From Verrucomicrobiota bacterium (GTDB lineage Bacteria; Verrucomicrobiota; Verrucomicrobiia; Opitutales; Opitutaceae): DNA of 41,156 bases. Location: assembly GCA_026398065.1 (NCBI GenBank), contig JAPLTR010000432.1, forward strand, positions 1-41,156, written 5' to 3'. Shown piece by piece: positions 1 to 8,775 of this stretch; positions within the stretch are counted from its first letter, which is position 1, and every line of letters starts with the position of its first letter. Position numbers and translations under genes: made by a program. The notes under the pieces were generated by a model, which was not told the DNA's origin, ran no database searches, and saw only the letters and a list, made by a program, of their open reading frames with translations.

Positions 1-308
1 GCGCCCATGAACAGCAGCAGGCAGGTCAGGGTCAGCGCGTCGGCATTCCAGCCGAAGAAGTTTTCATTCCAGTTGGCGAGCATGGCGGCGTATTGCGCAT
101 CGCTCGTGCCCCAGCGGCGCGTGATCGAGTCGCCGACGAAGTAGAGATCGATTCCGCCGCGCCTGGCCTTGGCGAGCAAGTCTTCGTGGGCCCGGAGCGA
201 ATTCGCATCCGTACGCGGGGTGGGCTGGTCGGCCGCGGCGATGGCGAAATTCGTGGAGATCGACAGCAGCAGGCTGATCACCAGCAGGGTCCGGGGCGCA
301 GTGGTCAT
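1..308 (-). CDS. SGNH/GDSL-family hydrolase, N-terminal part (runs off or chimeric at the window edge)
   Basis: Translation from the ATG at 308 gives a signal peptide (hydrophobic core LLVISLLLSIS, then Ala-rich cleavage region) followed by a secreted SGNH-hydrolase start. The block I motif G-D-S-I-T appears in 'DLYFVGDSITRRWG', which holds the nucleophile Ser. The family hydrolyses esters, often on acetylated sugars or lipids, in the periplasm or outside the cell. The following 'LANWNENFFGWN' also fits the family. After that the frame reads 'ADALTLTCLLLFMG', a membrane-helix-like stretch instead of the expected 'AADFGWGGD' block, so the last 45 bases of the window may not belong to this gene (see findings). 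It lies 61 nt after the TonB receptor on the same strand. No Shine-Dalgarno sequence precedes the ATG, and a terminator hairpin ends a few bases upstream of it. Confidence 0.7.
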   Translation of the reverse strand, partial: MTTAPRTLLVISLLLSISTNFAIAAADQPTPRTDANSLRAHEDLLAKARRGGIDLYFVGDSITRRWGTSDAQYAAMLANWNENFFGWNADALTLTCLLLFMG

Positions 309-313
309 GAGAG

Positions 314-352
314 AAAAAAGCCGGTTTCCCCCGCACGCGGGGGGAACCGGCT
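314..352 (-). terminator. Rho-independent terminator after the TonB receptor
   Basis: On the minus strand AGCCGGTTCCCCCC pairs with GGGGGAAACCGGCT around a 6-nt loop (14-15 bp with one wobble) and is followed at once by TTTTTTC. This is a textbook intrinsic terminator for the receptor ending at 370. The T run sits only 5 nt before the ATG of the downstream hydrolase. Confidence 0.85.
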
Positions 353-369
353 CCATGGTCTACGTCGGC

Positions 370-3300
370 TTAGAACGAGAACGTATTTGTCACAAACCAC
401 TCCTGGTTCGGTGCAATTCGGACCGAGGCCCACGTCTTCCCGTCGGGCTCGACCGAGATGGGGATCACCTTTTCTTTGCCGAGCGCATTGCGCACGTTCA
501 GCTGGATCCTCCAGCCGATCTTGGCGCTGAGCTTGCGCTCGTAGCTGACCCAGAGATCGAGCGCATCTTCCGAGGGGCCGTAGAAGGGCTTGCTGAGGTC
601 GAAGCTGGCCAGGCTGGAATTTTTCGGGTCGGGAATCACCGGATAGCCGATGACGACCTTGTCCTGCCAGCGATAGCTGGCGCCAACGCCCGTGCCCTTG
701 AGCATGCCTTCGCGGAAACTGTAGTTGCTCGTGACGTTGTAGCGCCACTTGCGAAGTTCCGATGCCGCCGTTTTTTCCTGGAGCTTCAACAACGTGTATT
801 GCCCGCGCCACGGGTTCCAGTCCTGGCGCAGTTCATTCGCCGCCGAATAGTCGGAGTTAAATCGGACCAGATCTCCGGCAGGTCCGGCCATCAGCTTATC
901 CATATAGGCCACCAAGCCATCCAGCACCGGGCCGCCGACGTTGGTGCGAACGGCCTCGGTCTTCGAGGCGTTGAAGGCCACGCGCCAGTTCGAAGTCGGA
1001 TTGGCGGTCAGTTCAAATTCATAGCCCTTCGACTGGGTGTCAGCCGTCACCGCGAACCCCTGCATCAGCGGCGCCGTGCGATAGTCATACACGCTGTTCG
1101 TGACGGGCTGCTTGGGGTTGGCCTCATATTGGCCGCGAGTTTGCAGCGCGGACGCGGTGGTCGGCCCAACGCCGTAGTTCCAGGCGTTGAAGTAACCGTT
1201 GCCGGCGAGATAGGTCTGCATGTCGTTGAGCGCCTGGAGGGCGGCATCACGACGGGCATTGGCCTCCGCGGTCGTTTCCAAGTGAGAATTCGCCGGCACC
1301 GACGTGGCGACGCCCGATGCCACCGGCCGCCCGGAGGTGTTGTCCACGTAGGCCGGGTCCCAGAGATACCGCTGGCCCGTGTAAGGCGTGAGGTTCGTCT
1401 GCCCGGCCGTGGACCAATCGTAGGCCGACATGTAGTACGTCTTGATATTGCGCCAGTTCAAGGCGTCGCGAATGGTGGTATAGATGCCGCTGTTATCGAG
1501 CTGCGTGTTGGCCCCGGCCAAACTCGTTTCATATTTGATCACGCGCACCGAGAACTTGCGATCCTTCGTGGAGAGCTGAAGGCCGTAGTCCTTGGTCCGG
1601 CCGGTCGGGTTGGAAATCGGATTGCCGTAGATGTCGCGGCGAAGATCCGTGACCTGGAAGTTGTTCGACTTGTTGTAGGAGAGGCTGATGTTGATGGGCA
1701 ACGGGTCCCTGTCACCCAACAGCTTGTTGAGGTGCACCACGACGCCGCCGGCGGTTGAATGATCCTTCAGGATTTGATTGGCAGGAAAATCAACCGGCAG
1801 CCGATAGACATTGGGGTTGAGATTGAGCGCCCCGCGGGCGGCCGAGCCCGTCAGAGGCTGGGCGGACGCGCTCTTGCTTTGCACCTCATCGTAGCGCCAA
1901 CCGAGCGTGGGCACGATGGCGTCCTTCCACAGGAAACCCTGCCAGGAACCGGCATACGACTTGGTCTTTCGCAGGCTCTTGGCAGCCGACGTCACGAGAC
2001 TTTGATCGTTGCCGTTGTCATAACGCAGCAGGTTGTCGGTAAAGCTGCTGTTCCAGCCAACGTAGTTGGCGGGATTTGACACCTGCGTGAGCTGGGCATA
2101 GGGCACATTGGGATTCACGGTGGTGTTGATCACCGGAGCGCCGTTGAAGAACGGCTGCAAATTGGTCGGCACGTTCCACGGGTCGTTGATGTTGACTCCC
2201 GGCTGGGGTCTCCACGTCGAATCGAATTGATAGATATTGCCGTTCTGCAGCGCCACATTGGAACTGATGCGCGGAATGTAGGCTCCGGCCGCCGACGTCG
2301 CGTTGGCCAGCGAAGGCCCGAGATAGATGACCCCGACCGGCGGGAGATTGTTAAGGCCATCGGGATTGCCCTGCAGTTTGTAGGCCGCATACGCCGCGGA
2401 GTTGGCATACATCTGCCACTGCCGGTTTTCGGTGGAATAACTCTCGTCGCTGTAAACGCCGTTGAAGCGGTGCTTGCCGAGCAATTTCGCCCAAAAGCCC
2501 TCCTTGGCCAGCAAATCCGAGGCGCGAAGCTCGCCGAAGAGCGAGCCGCGGACATATTTGCGGTCGCTCTCGTAGGAGTTGCCGCGACCCGGACCACCGG
2601 CGACGAACGGACGGCCGAAGTTGGGATTGCTGACGTTGCCGTTGGAAGCGTTGGTCGGCCCGACGACGTAGTCCTGAAAATTCTGCAGCACGTCGATATT
2701 GAGCGTTGGCTGACCACCGAGGAGCGCCTGTCCGCCCCGATGATATTTCTGACGGTCGAAGGTCAGCTGCACGCCAAGCCGGTCATTGAAAGCCGTCTGG
2801 GTGATATCGACGTTATAGGAGTCCCATCCTTCCCACTCGTTCTTGGTGGGACCATCGATCAGGTTGTTATAGTAATCGAAGGCCGACGCGTCCGTCAGCG
2901 ACATGTTCCGATACTGGCCATATTGGGCATTCGTCAGACGCGCGTTGTTGGCATACGCGCTGAAGCTGCCCAGGGCCGAGAACACATCGGCATACCTCTG
3001 CCCGATGAGGTTGGTGCCCGCACCCTGAGGGACGCCGGCGGCGCTCAGCGCACCCGTGTTAACGAATCCGCCGTAAATGCGGTAAAGCTGATTGCTGGTG
3101 CCGTCGATAAACCAGACGGGCTGCTGCTGGCCGACCACGCCGCTCATCCACGGGTTGAAGGTCGAAGCCGAGGAGCCGAGCACGTAACCGTTAGGGACGA
3201 CCACCTTGCCCGCGCCACCCATCAGGTTGTTGGGATCGGAACTCGCCGCGCGGAACCAGGGCGTGATGCTGTCCTGGGGCGTGACGGTGCGGGGCCGGTT

Positions 3301-4191
3301 GGCCTTGATCTGACCATTCTCGTATTTCGCTTTGACGGAGGTATGGAAGCCGGGGCTCTTGAAGAGCTGCGGATCGAAACGCAACGCGCCGGAGACGCGG
3401 TGGTCGTCCTGAAACGCCGGATTTTGCTGATATTTTTCGTTGTTCCACAGCCCGTCGATCCGGAGCGAAAGGATTTTGGGAACAAGCTGTTGATTGAGAT
3501 CCAAGCTGCCTCGCCGGGTGCCGTAGGAGCCAAAGCGGACATCGGCGGATCCAAAATTGCGAAACTCGGCGTTGTTCGTCGATGCGTTCACAATGCCGGC
3601 CGGGGAGCCAAGGCCGAAGAGGATGGAGTTCGGACCACGCTGGATCTCGATGCGTTCAACGTTGTAGGAATCCCACGGGATGTCCGTGCCGAAAAAATCG
3701 CGGGTGTTGTCCGCCGCGGCGAGGCCACGGACCCGTTGCGCACCGCTCGGTGCGCGGAGCGTGCTCGTTTCATCGACGCTCGTGCCATTGCCCAGGCCTG
3801 CATAGGTGCCGAGCGTGCCACCGACCTCGGCGTTGGTCGTATATTGGAGCAACGAGCCACTCGACGTGGCACCAATGTCTTTGAGAAATTCCTTTGTAAT
3901 GACCTGGATCGGCGATCCGACGTCCGCGAGGTTCGTGCGGATACGCGTGCCGGCCAGCGTTTCGGTTGCCTGATAGCCGGTGTCGCGCGACGTCCCGACT
4001 TCGAAGGGCGTCAGCTTGACGATCTCGCCGGCGTCGGCATCGATCTCGACAGGCCTGCCATTCCTGGTCGCGTCAGACTTGGGTTGGGCGGTCGCAGTGG
4101 CGGTCGATGGCGACGGCGCCGTCTGCGCCGCGAGAGGCCAGGCGCCGCTGAGCGCCACGAGGGCCGATACGAGTTTTACACGGTGGTTCAT
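370..4191 (-). CDS. TonB-dependent outer-membrane receptor
   Basis: This 1273-residue protein has a signal peptide ('LVSALVALSGAWPLAAQ'), a low-complexity Thr/Ala linker, and a TonB-box-like segment 'EIVKLTPFEV' typical of Verrucomicrobiota receptors. A plug domain follows ('ETLAGTRIRTNLADVGSPIQ...VERIEIQRGPNSILFGLGSPAG'), then a long 22-strand-type barrel ending in Phe ('WFVTNTFSF'), the outer-membrane insertion signature. It should import a bulky substrate such as a siderophore or glycan using TonB energy; the substrate cannot be read from sequence. I chose the ATG at 4191 because it opens the signal peptide; the track ORF runs 99 codons further upstream. There is no Shine-Dalgarno sequence at this start. 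Codon third positions look less GC-extreme than in the neighbouring ABC genes. Confidence 0.93.
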   Translation of the reverse strand: MNHRVKLVSALVALSGAWPLAAQTAPSPSTATATAQPKSDATRNGRPVEIDADAGEIVKLTPFEVGTSRDTGYQATETLAGTRIRTNLADVGSPIQVITKEFLKDIGATSSGSLLQYTTNAEVGGTLGTYAGLGNGTSVDETSTLRAPSGAQRVRGLAAADNTRDFFGTDIPWDSYNVERIEIQRGPNSILFGLGSPAGIVNASTNNAEFRNFGSADVRFGSYGTRRGSLDLNQQLVPKILSLRIDGLWNNEKYQQNPAFQDDHRVSGALRFDPQLFKSPGFHTSVKAKYENGQIKANRPRTVTPQDSITPWFRAASSDPNNLMGGAGKVVVPNGYVLGSSASTFNPWMSGVVGQQQPVWFIDGTSNQLYRIYGGFVNTGALSAAGVPQGAGTNLIGQRYADVFSALGSFSAYANNARLTNAQYGQYRNMSLTDASAFDYYNNLIDGPTKNEWEGWDSYNVDITQTAFNDRLGVQLTFDRQKYHRGGQALLGGQPTLNIDVLQNFQDYVVGPTNASNGNVSNPNFGRPFVAGGPGRGNSYESDRKYVRGSLFGELRASDLLAKEGFWAKLLGKHRFNGVYSDESYSTENRQWQMYANSAAYAAYKLQGNPDGLNNLPPVGVIYLGPSLANATSAAGAYIPRISSNVALQNGNIYQFDSTWRPQPGVNINDPWNVPTNLQPFFNGAPVINTTVNPNVPYAQLTQVSNPANYVGWNSSFTDNLLRYDNGNDQSLVTSAAKSLRKTKSYAGSWQGFLWKDAIVPTLGWRYDEVQSKSASAQPLTGSAARGALNLNPNVYRLPVDFPANQILKDHSTAGGVVVHLNKLLGDRDPLPINISLSYNKSNNFQVTDLRRDIYGNPISNPTGRTKDYGLQLSTKDRKFSVRVIKYETSLAGANTQLDNSGIYTTIRDALNWRNIKTYYMSAYDWSTAGQTNLTPYTGQRYLWDPAYVDNTSGRPVASGVATSVPANSHLETTAEANARRDAALQALNDMQTYLAGNGYFNAWNYGVGPTTASALQTRGQYEANPKQPVTNSVYDYRTAPLMQGFAVTADTQSKGYEFELTANPTSNWRVAFNASKTEAVRTNVGGPVLDGLVAYMDKLMAGPAGDLVRFNSDYSAANELRQDWNPWRGQYTLLKLQEKTAASELRKWRYNVTSNYSFREGMLKGTGVGASYRWQDKVVIGYPVIPDPKNSSLASFDLSKPFYGPSEDALDLWVSYERKLSAKIGWRIQLNVRNALGKEKVIPISVEPDGKTWASVRIAPNQEWFVTNTFSF

Positions 4192-4339
4192 GGGTGGCAG
4201 GGAGGTAACGCGTCGGCCCCTGTCGACGCCGCGAGGCGGACGAACGGGAGCAGTGCTGGGTGGGGATTTGCGGGGGTAGAAAACGGCCCGGGGAAAGACA
4301 CCGCGCCGGTTGAGTGGCCGGACCTTCGGCGACCGCCCG

Positions 4340-4370
4340 TTGGACTTCAAAAATGTTGTCAGTCTAACTT
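4340..4370 (+). promoter_or_regulatory. Possible promoter in the divergent region between the receptor and the ABC cluster
   Basis: The 247-base gap between the divergent starts at 4191 and 4439 is the only AT-richer patch here. On the plus strand TTGGAC and TAACTT are separated by 19 nt, about 70 nt before the ATPase start. The spacing is longer than ideal, so this is a weak candidate. I saw no convincing minus-strand promoter for the receptor. Confidence 0.2.
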
Positions 4371-4438
4371 TAGCGCTGAGACCCGAAACCCTGCGCCGCG
4401 GCTCGCGTTTCCCCCCAAAGCCCGTTGCGTGAAGGGCC

Positions 4439-5116
4439 ATGGTCTCCGCTCCCACCGCCTCCGTCCTCACCGTCACCGCGGTCAGCAAGAGCTACGGTGC
4501 GCGCTGCGTGCTCGCCGACATCACGTTTTCCGTCGCACCCGGCGAACGCATCGCGCTCACCGGCCCCTCCGGCAGCGGCAAGACCACGCTGCTCAACTGC
4601 CTCGGCGGCGTCGATCGCCCGGACGCCGGCGCCATCGCACTCCATGGCGAACGCATCGACCAGCTGCCCGGCGACGGCCTCGCCCGCCTCCGCCGCGAGC
4701 GCATCGGCACCGTGTTTCAGTTTTTCCATCTGCTGCCCACACTCACGGCAGCCGAGAACGTCGAGCTGCCCCTCCAGCTCATCCGGCTACCGGTTGCCGA
4801 ACGGGCCGAGCGCGTCGCCGCCGCCCTCGGCCGCGTCGGGCTCACCGCGCGCGCGGGCGCCCTCCCCTCGCAGCTCTCGGGCGGCGAACAGCAGCGCGTT
4901 GCCATCGCCCGCGCGCTCGTGCACCGACCCGCGCTCATCCTCGCCGACGAACCCACCGGCAACCTCGACTCCGCCAACGGCGAAAACATCCTCCGCCTCC
5001 TTCGCGAGCTGACCGACGAGACGCAGACCGCCCTCGTGCTGGTCACCCACAGCGAGGAGGCCGCCGCCATCTGCCACCGCCGCATCCACCTGCGCGACGG
5101 CCGGATCGTCGACTGA
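4439..5116 (+). CDS. ABC transporter ATP-binding protein, LolD/MacB type
   Basis: A 225-residue stand-alone ATPase with all motifs: Walker A GPSGSGKTT (about residues 42-50), Q-loop 'VFQFFHLLPTLTAAENV', signature LSGGEQQRVAIARAL, Walker B 'LILADEPTGNLD', and the switch His in 'VTHSE'. Members of this subfamily power FtsX-type permeases that extract or export lipoproteins, peptides or other envelope cargo rather than import solutes. A GAAGGG element sits just before the ATG. The permease starts 7 nt after the stop, and an AttH-like gene follows, so this is the first gene of an Att-type ABC operon. Confidence 0.93.
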   Translation: MVSAPTASVLTVTAVSKSYGARCVLADITFSVAPGERIALTGPSGSGKTTLLNCLGGVDRPDAGAIALHGERIDQLPGDGLARLRRERIGTVFQFFHLLPTLTAAENVELPLQLIRLPVAERAERVAAALGRVGLTARAGALPSQLSGGEQQRVAIARALVHRPALILADEPTGNLDSANGENILRLLRELTDETQTALVLVTHSEEAAAICHRRIHLRDGRIVD

Positions 5117-5123
5117 CCGCGCG

Positions 5124-7772
5124 ATGGCTTCGCTCGAACTCCTCCTCCTGCGGCGCTTCACGCTGCGCCACTGGCGGCTGGCCCCGCGCCAGTCGCTGCT
5201 CCTCGTCGCCATCCTCGCCCTCGGCGTCGCGGTGTTCATCGCCGTACGCCTCGCCAACCGCGCGGCCGTCGCGAGCTTCACCCACTTCACGGACACCCTC
5301 ACCGGGCAGAGCGACTGGATCATCCAGCCGCCCGCCGGCACGCTGCCCGAATCGGTGCTGCCCGAACTGCGCGCCGCGCTCGGCGCCCGGCCCGTACATC
5401 TGTTCCCGGTCGTCGAGTCCACTGCCGTCCGCCCGCGTCACGCCACCGAGGGAACGGGCTCCGGCCGCACCACGTACACGCTCCTCGGCGTCGACCTGAT
5501 CGCTGTTGCCAATCTCGCGCGCCAGCAGGCCGCGGACACCTCCTTCTTTGTACAAAAACGCGCGGCCGACCCGCGCAGTCCGGGCACAGAAGCACCGTCC
5601 GGTTTCTGGCCGGCGTTTCGCGCCGGCCCCCAGATTTGGATCAGTCCCGCCCTGTCCGCCCAGCTTGCCGGCGCCCGCACGCTTGAACTGATTGTCAACG
5701 AGCAGGTGCACGCGCTCCCGGTCGCGGGCGTGATCCCCCACGCCAAGGACGCCCCGCGCGTCCCCGCCAATCTCATCCTCCTCGACCTTCCGCACCTCCA
5801 GCGCCTCGCCGGCAAAACCGGCCGGCTCGACCGCGTGGAATTCCTCGTCGAGCCCGGCCCGCGCGCCGACGAACGCCGCGAGGAACTGCACACGCTGCTC
5901 GAAAAAATCGGCACCCCTGGCGAACGCTGGACCGTGACGTCGCCCGGCGCGCGCCGCGAATCCGCCGCGACGATGACGCGCGCCTTCCGCCTCAATCTCA
6001 CCGTCCTCTCGCTGATCGCGCTGCTCGTGGGCCTGTACCTGATTTTCCAGGCGCTCGACGGCGCCGTCGTCCGCCGTCGCAGCGAGATCGCCATCCTCCG
6101 GTCGCTCGGCGTCGAGGAGGGGACCTTGCGCCGCGCGTGGCTGGCGGAGGCCGCCGTGCTCGGTCTGCTCGGGGGAGCATTCGGCCTGCTGCTCGGCTGG
6201 GCCGGCGCCCAGTTCTCCGTCCGCGCCGTCGGCCAGACCGTCAACGCCCTCTACTACGCCACCACCGTCGGGTCCGCGGGCCTCGACGCGGGCGAGATCG
6301 TGCTCGGTCTGGTGCTCGGCCTCGTCGCCAGCCTCGCGGCGGGCTGGTGGCCCGCGCGCGAAGCCGCCCGCACGCCGCCCGCCCAGGTGCTCGTCCGGCA
6401 CGCCGCCGCCGCGCCCGGCCACCTCGTCCTCCGCAGCGCCTGGCTCGGCGGCGCGCTCCTCCTCGCGGGGTGCATCTGCGCGCAACTGCCCCCCGTGCGC
6501 TTCGCGGGCGGCGGACGTTTTCCGCTGGCCGGCTACCTGACGGCGTTCCTGTGGATTCTGGGCGGCGGCATCCTCTGCGGCTTCCTGCTCCCGCTCTTCG
6601 CCCGCCTCATGCACCGCGCCCGCACCTCCTCGGCGGTGACGCGCGTCGCCCTCAGTCACCTCGCCGCACCCTCCGGACGGCACCGCCTCGCCGTGGCCGC
6701 CCTGCTCTGCGCCGTCGGCATGACTGCGGGCATGGCGATTCTGGTCGCGAGCTTCGAAACCACCGTGAGCGGCTGGGTGCGCCGTTCGCTGCAGGCCGAT
6801 CTTTATATCTCCAGCAACGGCACGCAGAGCGCCTCCTCCAAAAACCGCATCTCCCCGGCCACCTGGCGCGCCGTCGCCGCCGACCCCGCCGTCGCCGTCG
6901 CGAGCGTGCTCGCCGCCTATCCCATCGAACTCGCTGGCACACCCACCCTGCTCACGGGCACCGATCTCCGCCTGCTCCACGAGCGCACCGATCTGCCCTG
7001 GGCGCAGGCACCGCTCGACGAAGCCGTGTTCGACCCCGCGCGCAACGCCGCCCTCCTGCTCGCCAGCGAGAGCTTCTGCGAGCGCTTCCGCAAAAAGCGC
7101 GGCGACACCCTCCGCGTCCCCACCCCGGCCGGCCCGCAGACCTTCACGATCGCCGGCGTCTATGCCGACTATGGCAACGAGCGCGGAGCCCTCATCGTGC
7201 AGCGCGACCTCCTCGTCGCCTGGTTCAACGACGACCAGGTCGCCAACCTGTCCCTCTACCTCCGGCCCGGCGCCGACGCCGAAAGCCTCCGCACCGAGCT
7301 GCTCGCCCGCCACCCCGGCCTCGTCGTTTACACCAACGCCACCCTCCGCGCCGAGATCCTCCGCGTGTTTCGCCAGACGTTTTCCATCACCTACGCGCTG
7401 GAGGTCATCGGCGTGGCCGTCGCCGTGATCGGCCTCGCGCTCACCCTCATCAGCGTCCTGCTGGACCGCCGCGAGGAGCTCACCACCCTTCGCGCCCTCG
7501 GCTTCACCCGCCGCGAGATGGCCCGCGCCACCGCCCTCGAGGGCACCGCACTCGCCGCCGCGGCCACCGTCGGCGGCCTCACCCTGAGCCTCGGGCTGGG
7601 CTGGCTCCTCATCCACGTGATCAACAAGCAGTCCTTCGGCTGGACCCTCGGCTTCGCCCTCCCGTGGGGCCAGCTCGCCGCCCTCGCCGCCACAGTGGTC
7701 CTGACCGGCGCGGTCGTCAGCCACGTCGTCGGCCGCTGGGGCGCCGATCTCCCGGCCGACCGCGAGGAATAG
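5124..7772 (+). CDS. FtsX-family ABC transporter permease (two FtsX modules)
   Basis: An 882-residue inner-membrane permease. It has an N-terminal helix ('SLLLVAILALGVAVFIAV'), a large periplasmic domain, an FtsX core of three helices near residues 290-420 ('LTVLSLIALLVGLYLIFQAL', 'AAVLGLLGGAFGLLLGW'), two more helices, a second periplasmic domain, and a second FtsX core near 755-875 ('LEVIGVAVAVIGLALTLISV'). The cytoplasmic coupling motif before each core reads 'RRRSEIAILRSLGV' and 'RREELTTLRALGF'. The double FtsX layout matches permeases that work with LolD-like ATPases and a secreted AttH-like partner. It is in an operon with both neighbours (gaps of 7 and 13 nt). The cargo is unknown. Confidence 0.92.
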   Translation: MASLELLLLRRFTLRHWRLAPRQSLLLVAILALGVAVFIAVRLANRAAVASFTHFTDTLTGQSDWIIQPPAGTLPESVLPELRAALGARPVHLFPVVESTAVRPRHATEGTGSGRTTYTLLGVDLIAVANLARQQAADTSFFVQKRAADPRSPGTEAPSGFWPAFRAGPQIWISPALSAQLAGARTLELIVNEQVHALPVAGVIPHAKDAPRVPANLILLDLPHLQRLAGKTGRLDRVEFLVEPGPRADERREELHTLLEKIGTPGERWTVTSPGARRESAATMTRAFRLNLTVLSLIALLVGLYLIFQALDGAVVRRRSEIAILRSLGVEEGTLRRAWLAEAAVLGLLGGAFGLLLGWAGAQFSVRAVGQTVNALYYATTVGSAGLDAGEIVLGLVLGLVASLAAGWWPAREAARTPPAQVLVRHAAAAPGHLVLRSAWLGGALLLAGCICAQLPPVRFAGGGRFPLAGYLTAFLWILGGGILCGFLLPLFARLMHRARTSSAVTRVALSHLAAPSGRHRLAVAALLCAVGMTAGMAILVASFETTVSGWVRRSLQADLYISSNGTQSASSKNRISPATWRAVAADPAVAVASVLAAYPIELAGTPTLLTGTDLRLLHERTDLPWAQAPLDEAVFDPARNAALLLASESFCERFRKKRGDTLRVPTPAGPQTFTIAGVYADYGNERGALIVQRDLLVAWFNDDQVANLSLYLRPGADAESLRTELLARHPGLVVYTNATLRAEILRVFRQTFSITYALEVIGVAVAVIGLALTLISVLLDRREELTTLRALGFTRREMARATALEGTALAAAATVGGLTLSLGLGWLLIHVINKQSFGWTLGFALPWGQLAALAATVVLTGAVVSHVVGRWGADLPADREE

Positions 7773-7785
7773 CCGCCGACCAACC

Positions 7786-8775
7786 ATGCGCCCCATCGTA
7801 TCCATTTTCCTGATGCTCGCCGCGCTGGCGTCCGCCCCGGCGCGCGCCCAGCCGCCGCTGACGACCCCGGAGGGCTTCGCGGTCCCGCAGCCCGGCCACC
7901 GCTTCGTCTTTCCCCGCGACCACGGCAACCACCCCGAATTCAAAATCGAGTGGTGGTATGTCACCGGGCACCTCTTTGCCGCGGATGGACGGCGCTTCGG
8001 TTTCCAGGCGACCTTCTTCCGCCAAGCCGGCCCGCTCGGCGGCACCGACGCCAACCCCCGCTTCGGCACCGGCCACGTCTTTCTCGCGCACATGGCGTTG
8101 CTCGACGTCCGGACGGGAAAATTCATCCATCAGGAGAAGCTCAACCGCGAGGGCTGGGACGCCGCCTCGGCCACCGCCACCCTCGACGTCCGCAACGGCG
8201 CCTGGTCCCTCCGCCTCGCGGAGCCCCTCACGCCCCCCGTTCCCAACCCCGACCCCTCCACCCCCCGCCTCGCCCTCGTCGGCGGCATCCGGGCGGAAGC
8301 CGCCTTCAGTCTCATTCTCACGCCGGCCAAGCCCCTCGTCGTCTTTGGCGAGGACGGCCTGTCGCGCAAGGGCGCCGAGCCCACCGCCGCGAGCTACTAT
8401 CTCACGTTCTCCCGGCTGCGCGCCGCCGGCGAACTTTCCCTGGGCGGCGAGACGCTCCGCGTCACCGGCGAGGCGTGGATGGACCACGAGATCAGCAGCA
8501 GCCAGCTCGGCGGCGGACAGGTCGGATGGGACTGGCTCAGCGTGCAGTTCACCGACGGCCGGGAACTCATGCTCTACCGCCTCCGCCTCGCTGGCGGCGC
8601 CTCCGACCCCGCCTCGACCCTGACCTGGGTGGATGCCGCCGGCCAGACCCGGCGCACCCCATTCACCTTGGACGTGCTCGACCGCTGGACCAGCCCCGCC
8701 ACGGGCGCGGTCTATCCCTCGCGCATCCGCTTTTCTGCTTCCCGACGACGCTTCCGCTCTTCACCCTCCGCTCCC
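7786..8775 (+). CDS. AttH/CrtC-like lipocalin-domain protein, C-terminally truncated and in frame with the next gene
   Basis: A signal peptide ('FLMLAALASAPARA') precedes an AttH/CrtC-type beta-barrel domain: 'EFKIEWWYVTGHL', 'FGFQATFFR', 'GHVFLAHMALLD', 'AWMDHEISSSQL', 'GWDWLSVQFTDGRELMLYRLR', 'DRWTSPATGAVYPSRIRF'. This family is related to carotenoid 1,2-hydratase and is often encoded beside LolD/FtsX ABC genes, as here (13-nt gap). After 'YPSRIRF' the frame loses family character. Skipping one T in the TTTT run near 8731 restores 'LLPDDASALHPPLP' and then a stop overlapping the sigma factor start as GTGA. Either way the usual C-terminal segment (around the Y-W-E-G block) is missing. The track reports one 521-residue ORF to 9351, which I read as two genes. 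Function is probably lost or altered. Confidence 0.72.

Noticed and set aside
169-1758. 529-residue plus-strand ORF and the 1090-residue ORF at 2227-5499
   Set aside because: Antisense of the first TonB receptor; composition is that of a reverse-complement frame and no family is recognisable.
4192-4210. GGAGGT near the first TonB receptor start
   Set aside because: It is on the strand opposite to the receptor, so it cannot serve as its ribosome-binding site.
5043-8126. 1027-residue minus-strand ORF
   Set aside because: It is opposite the ATPase/permease genes, which show full family motifs. The antisense product is Gly/Ala/Glu-rich with no domain, a common shadow in high-GC DNA.
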